64,000 nucleotides of DNA from Candidatus Schekmanbacteria bacterium (GTDB lineage: Bacteria; CSSED10-310; JACPHN01). Where the stretch lies: positions 1 through 64,000 of the forward strand of contig JACPHN010000023.1 of NCBI GenBank assembly GCA_016188575.1. Direction: 5' to 3'. Shown here in pieces: positions 61,632-64,000 of the stretch. The notes beneath the pieces were generated by a model, which saw only the letters and a list, made by a program, of their open reading frames with translations, had not been told where the DNA came from and did not search any database. The position numbers were made by a program, and so were the translations under genes. Positions within the stretch are counted from its first letter, which is position 1; each line of letters begins with the position of its first letter.

Positions 61632-64000
61632 GTGATTCTCCAAAGGAAGTTGGTGGCCTGGTGGCCCCTGCCGCTCGGCGTCGTGCTTTCTTGCTACCTC
61701 ATCGCGGTCAGTGTCCAGGCACATGCGCAGCAAGATACCGCCACCCTTGACGAGACCCTGCGGCTGCCGCAAGAACTCATCGTGGCCGCGCGGGACCGCA
61801 TCGTTCCGACGATGCCTGCGCACGAACCCCCTGTCGCCCTCCCCGGTCTGAAACTGGAGCCCTCGCTCGAAAAGGCCGCCACCGATCCGATCACCACGCC
61901 TCCGATCCGGGTTGAGCGGGAAGCGTTAGCGGACGGGGAAAAGTGGTACCTTCGCAGCGATTTTGGGCGCAAGCTCTACACTACCTTTGGCGGAGCCAAG
62001 GCGCGGGAGAAAATAGCGGCCTACGACTTGTCCAAGGGCCAGTTCGACGAAGCGCTGCGACGTCTCCACGACCTGCGGCGACGGTACCCGGACACGCCGG
62101 AATCGGCGCGCGCCGCAAGGCTGTTGGCCTGGGTGTACGTCGGTTTGCAGGACCCGGAGGCGTCACTCGCCTTTCTGCTGGCGGCCAAGGATGAGCTTGC
62201 CAGTGAGGACATCGAGGTGCTTTTTCAGGTGGGCCACGCGTATCTCGAAGAGGAGGAGCCGTTCCTCGCGGAGCACTTCTTGCGGCAGTACAGAGAGCTT
62301 TCCACGGCGCGCGCGGACCAGTCTGCCTATCTCCTGGGATTGGCGCGAGTGCAACTCGGGAAGTGGCAAGAGGCGCTGAAGAACTTCGAGGAAGTCATCA
62401 CACGACACCCCTTCAGTCCGCTCAAAGACGAGGCACAGTTTTGCATGGCGGAAGCCGCGTATCGCCTGGGGAGCTATAGCGAAAGCGAACGGCTCTGGAC
62501 AACATACTTGAAGGGCTCCGGAGGTACCGCGCCCATGGCGGATCAAGCCGTCTATGGGCTGGCGTTTAGCCGCATGGCTCAGGACGACAAGCCGGGCGCC
62601 GCAAAACACTTCGCCCGGGTATTCGCGGATTTTGGCCAGTCGCCACTGCGATTCGAAGCGAAGTACTTTCAGGCAACACTCCAGGAGTCTTCGGGGGACG
62701 ACGACGCCGCCCGCCGCACGTTGTTCGACTTGCTCCAGGCAGACCCTCCCGAGCCGTTTCGTCAGACCATTTCTTATGCCGTAGCGCTTTCGCTCTTTCG
62801 CGCCGGCGAGCTTCCCGAGGCGAAGCTGCGCTTCGAGGAGCTGCGCGCCCGGGACCCCGAATCCGCGTTGCTTCCAGAAATTCAGTACATGCTCGGCACG
62901 ATCACCTACAACTTGCACCAGCCGGCAGCGGCGGCCGAGCTCTTTGCGGCGATGCCGGCAACCGCCAGGCCGGAACGGGTCGCGGCAGCGCGCCTGCGCG
63001 CCGGGCACAGTTGGTTCCGCGCCGGACGTATGGAAGATGCGGCCCGAGAATACGCGGCGGCCATGGCCTCCGATTCCGCGAGCATCGATCGCAGTGAGGC
63101 CACGTATTGGGCAGGCTACGCCGCCATGATCGCCGGGAAGACCGACGAAGCCGTGCGCCACCTCGAGGCGATCCTGCCGGACAGCAGCGACCCGAATCGG
63201 CATCTCCAAACCGTTCTCGACTTGGCGTACTGTTATTCGACACTGGTCCGCGATGTGGACGCGCGCAACCTATTGAGCGAGCTGACGCACAGCGAAAGCG
63301 TCTCCCCGCGCGTCCGGGCCGAGGCGTTGGTCATGACTGGAATCGCGGAAACGAATCTACGAAACTTCAGCGCCGGCGGCGAGGCGCTGCGCCTCGCCCA
63401 AGAGCTCGCCCCCGCGGAGCGCAGTGCCCAGGAAGCGTCATTTCGCCTCGGTCAACTCTACTTGTCTCAGGAAGAGCTGAGCAAAGCAGAAAGCACCCTC
63501 AAACAGTACCTCGACACCTACGGTAGCGGGCCATGGGCTGCCGACGCCATGTACCTCCTCGGCATGGCCCGATTCCGCAAGCCCGATTATGAGGCCGCCG
63601 CGGCGACGTTTCTGGAGCTGTCGATGGATCACGCCGCCAGTCCCCTGGCGCTTTCGGCAATGCTAAAGCGAGGTGATTGCTTCTATAACTTGGAGCAGTA
63701 TGACCGCGCCGTAGAAACCTATCGCCAGGTCGTGGAGCTGTATCCGGACCGTCCGGAAGCCGCTGAGGCGCATTACGCAATCGGCCTGGCGCGCAACCGC
63801 CAAGGCGACATCGCCTCATTCGCCGCGGAAACAGAGACGTTCTTGTCAGCCCATGCAGACAGCCCGTTGGCGCCCGCCATCCTCTTCCTGTTGGCAGAGG
63901 AGCACCGCAAGGCCGGGCGGATACCGGAGGCGCAGCAGGCGTACGAACGTCTGTTGCGAGAGTACGGAGCGTCGGAGACCGCGGACAACGCGCAATACGA
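61632..64000 (+). CDS. Exported TPR-repeat protein, BamD/YbgF-like repeats (3' partial)
   Basis: The frame is open from a GTG at 61632 (GGAG seven bases upstream) to the window end, giving at least 789 residues. A signal peptide is visible (core PLGVVLSCYLIAVSV, cleavage near AHAQ). Many TPR units of about 35 residues follow, of the kind found in BamD/YbgF (FDEALRRLHDLRRRYPDTPE, YDRAVETYRQVVELYPDRPE). A segment before the repeats, REALADGEKWYLRSDFGRKL, is not TPR. It starts 16 bp after the preceding TPR gene, in the same operon. The C-terminus and any further domain lie outside the window. Confidence 0.82.
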   Translation, partial: MILQRKLVAWWPLPLGVVLSCYLIAVSVQAHAQQDTATLDETLRLPQELIVAARDRIVPTMPAHEPPVALPGLKLEPSLEKAATDPITTPPIRVEREALADGEKWYLRSDFGRKLYTTFGGAKAREKIAAYDLSKGQFDEALRRLHDLRRRYPDTPESARAARLLAWVYVGLQDPEASLAFLLAAKDELASEDIEVLFQVGHAYLEEEEPFLAEHFLRQYRELSTARADQSAYLLGLARVQLGKWQEALKNFEEVITRHPFSPLKDEAQFCMAEAAYRLGSYSESERLWTTYLKGSGGTAPMADQAVYGLAFSRMAQDDKPGAAKHFARVFADFGQSPLRFEAKYFQATLQESSGDDDAARRTLFDLLQADPPEPFRQTISYAVALSLFRAGELPEAKLRFEELRARDPESALLPEIQYMLGTITYNLHQPAAAAELFAAMPATARPERVAAARLRAGHSWFRAGRMEDAAREYAAAMASDSASIDRSEATYWAGYAAMIAGKTDEAVRHLEAILPDSSDPNRHLQTVLDLAYCYSTLVRDVDARNLLSELTHSESVSPRVRAEALVMTGIAETNLRNFSAGGEALRLAQELAPAERSAQEASFRLGQLYLSQEELSKAESTLKQYLDTYGSGPWAADAMYLLGMARFRKPDYEAAAATFLELSMDHAASPLALSAMLKRGDCFYNLEQYDRAVETYRQVVELYPDRPEAAEAHYAIGLARNRQGDIASFAAETETFLSAHADSPLAPAILFLLAEEHRKAGRIPEAQQAYERLLREYGASETADNAQY

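Overview
The window is GC-rich (roughly two thirds G+C by eye) and densely coded. It looks chromosomal and Gram-negative: a LolA-like carrier, outer-membrane-type and lipoprotein signals, TPR lipoprotein-like proteins. The style is that of deltaproteobacterial-type lineages (Myxococcota, Desulfobacterota, Binatota and relatives): many one- and two-component signalling proteins, Ser/Thr kinases fused to other modules, a DUF3467 protein, a FapA/DUF342 protein with receiver domains, an NtrC-type sigma-54 regulator and a proline-tRNA ligase of the short archaeal/eukaryotic type. The lineage is inferred from gene content only; there is no 16S gene. I see no insertion sequence, prophage, plasmid replication gene or CRISPR array.

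Layout. 1-3.8 kb: tail of a secreted repeat protein, an SH3-domain lipoprotein, an orphan FlhB C-terminal-domain protein, epoxyqueuosine reductase and DUF3467. 4.0-10.4 kb: five genes joined by 4-nt stop/start overlaps: an RsbU-type phosphatase with an extracytoplasmic sensor region, a solute-binding lipoprotein without any transporter, a STAS antagonist, a STAS-anti-sigma-kinase fusion and a GAF histidine kinase. This looks like a partner-switching module reading an extracellular ligand and is the most system-like part of the window. 10.4-14.5 kb: two secreted proteins, one a repeat/propeller protein with two membrane helices inside its N-terminal domain. 15.5-29.3 kb: a 1643-residue Ser/Thr kinase-ATPase-TPR-GAF-histidine kinase hybrid, a subtilase ending in about 30 tandem nonapeptides, a FapA-like protein with two receivers, an NtrC-type regulator and proS. 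29.5-32.1 kb: ApbE and two exported proteins.

32.2-36.6 kb is a sulfur-transfer group: tRNA-Gln, then iscS, an iscA-type carrier, a cysteine synthase and one chain joining a ubiquitin-like sulfur carrier, an E1-like adenylyltransferase and a rhodanese. 36.6-47.7 kb holds a Ser/Thr kinase with TPRs, a FAD oxidoreductase, folC, a receiver/degenerate-GGDEF protein overlapping an RpoH-like sigma factor, rpsR, a diguanylate cyclase, a lipoprotein, thioredoxin and a LolA-like protein. 47.7-56.8 kb, mostly minus strand, is housekeeping: ftsK, rpoD with a clear promoter, ssb, a beta-lactamase-fold hydrolase, a flippase-like membrane protein whose start codon lies in the 3' end of the RNase P RNA, a zinc-ribbon coiled coil and tRNA-Met. 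56.8-64 kb: dnaK with a near-consensus promoter, grpE and two large TPR proteins, the last cut by the window end.

The rpoD and dnaK promoters share the same hexamers and spacing (TTGACA-N17-TATATT), which suggests the housekeeping sigma factor recognises a near-canonical promoter. Two dispersed palindromes with similar arms, and three evenly spaced 12-bp palindromes between the subtilase and the FapA gene, are the main non-coding structures.
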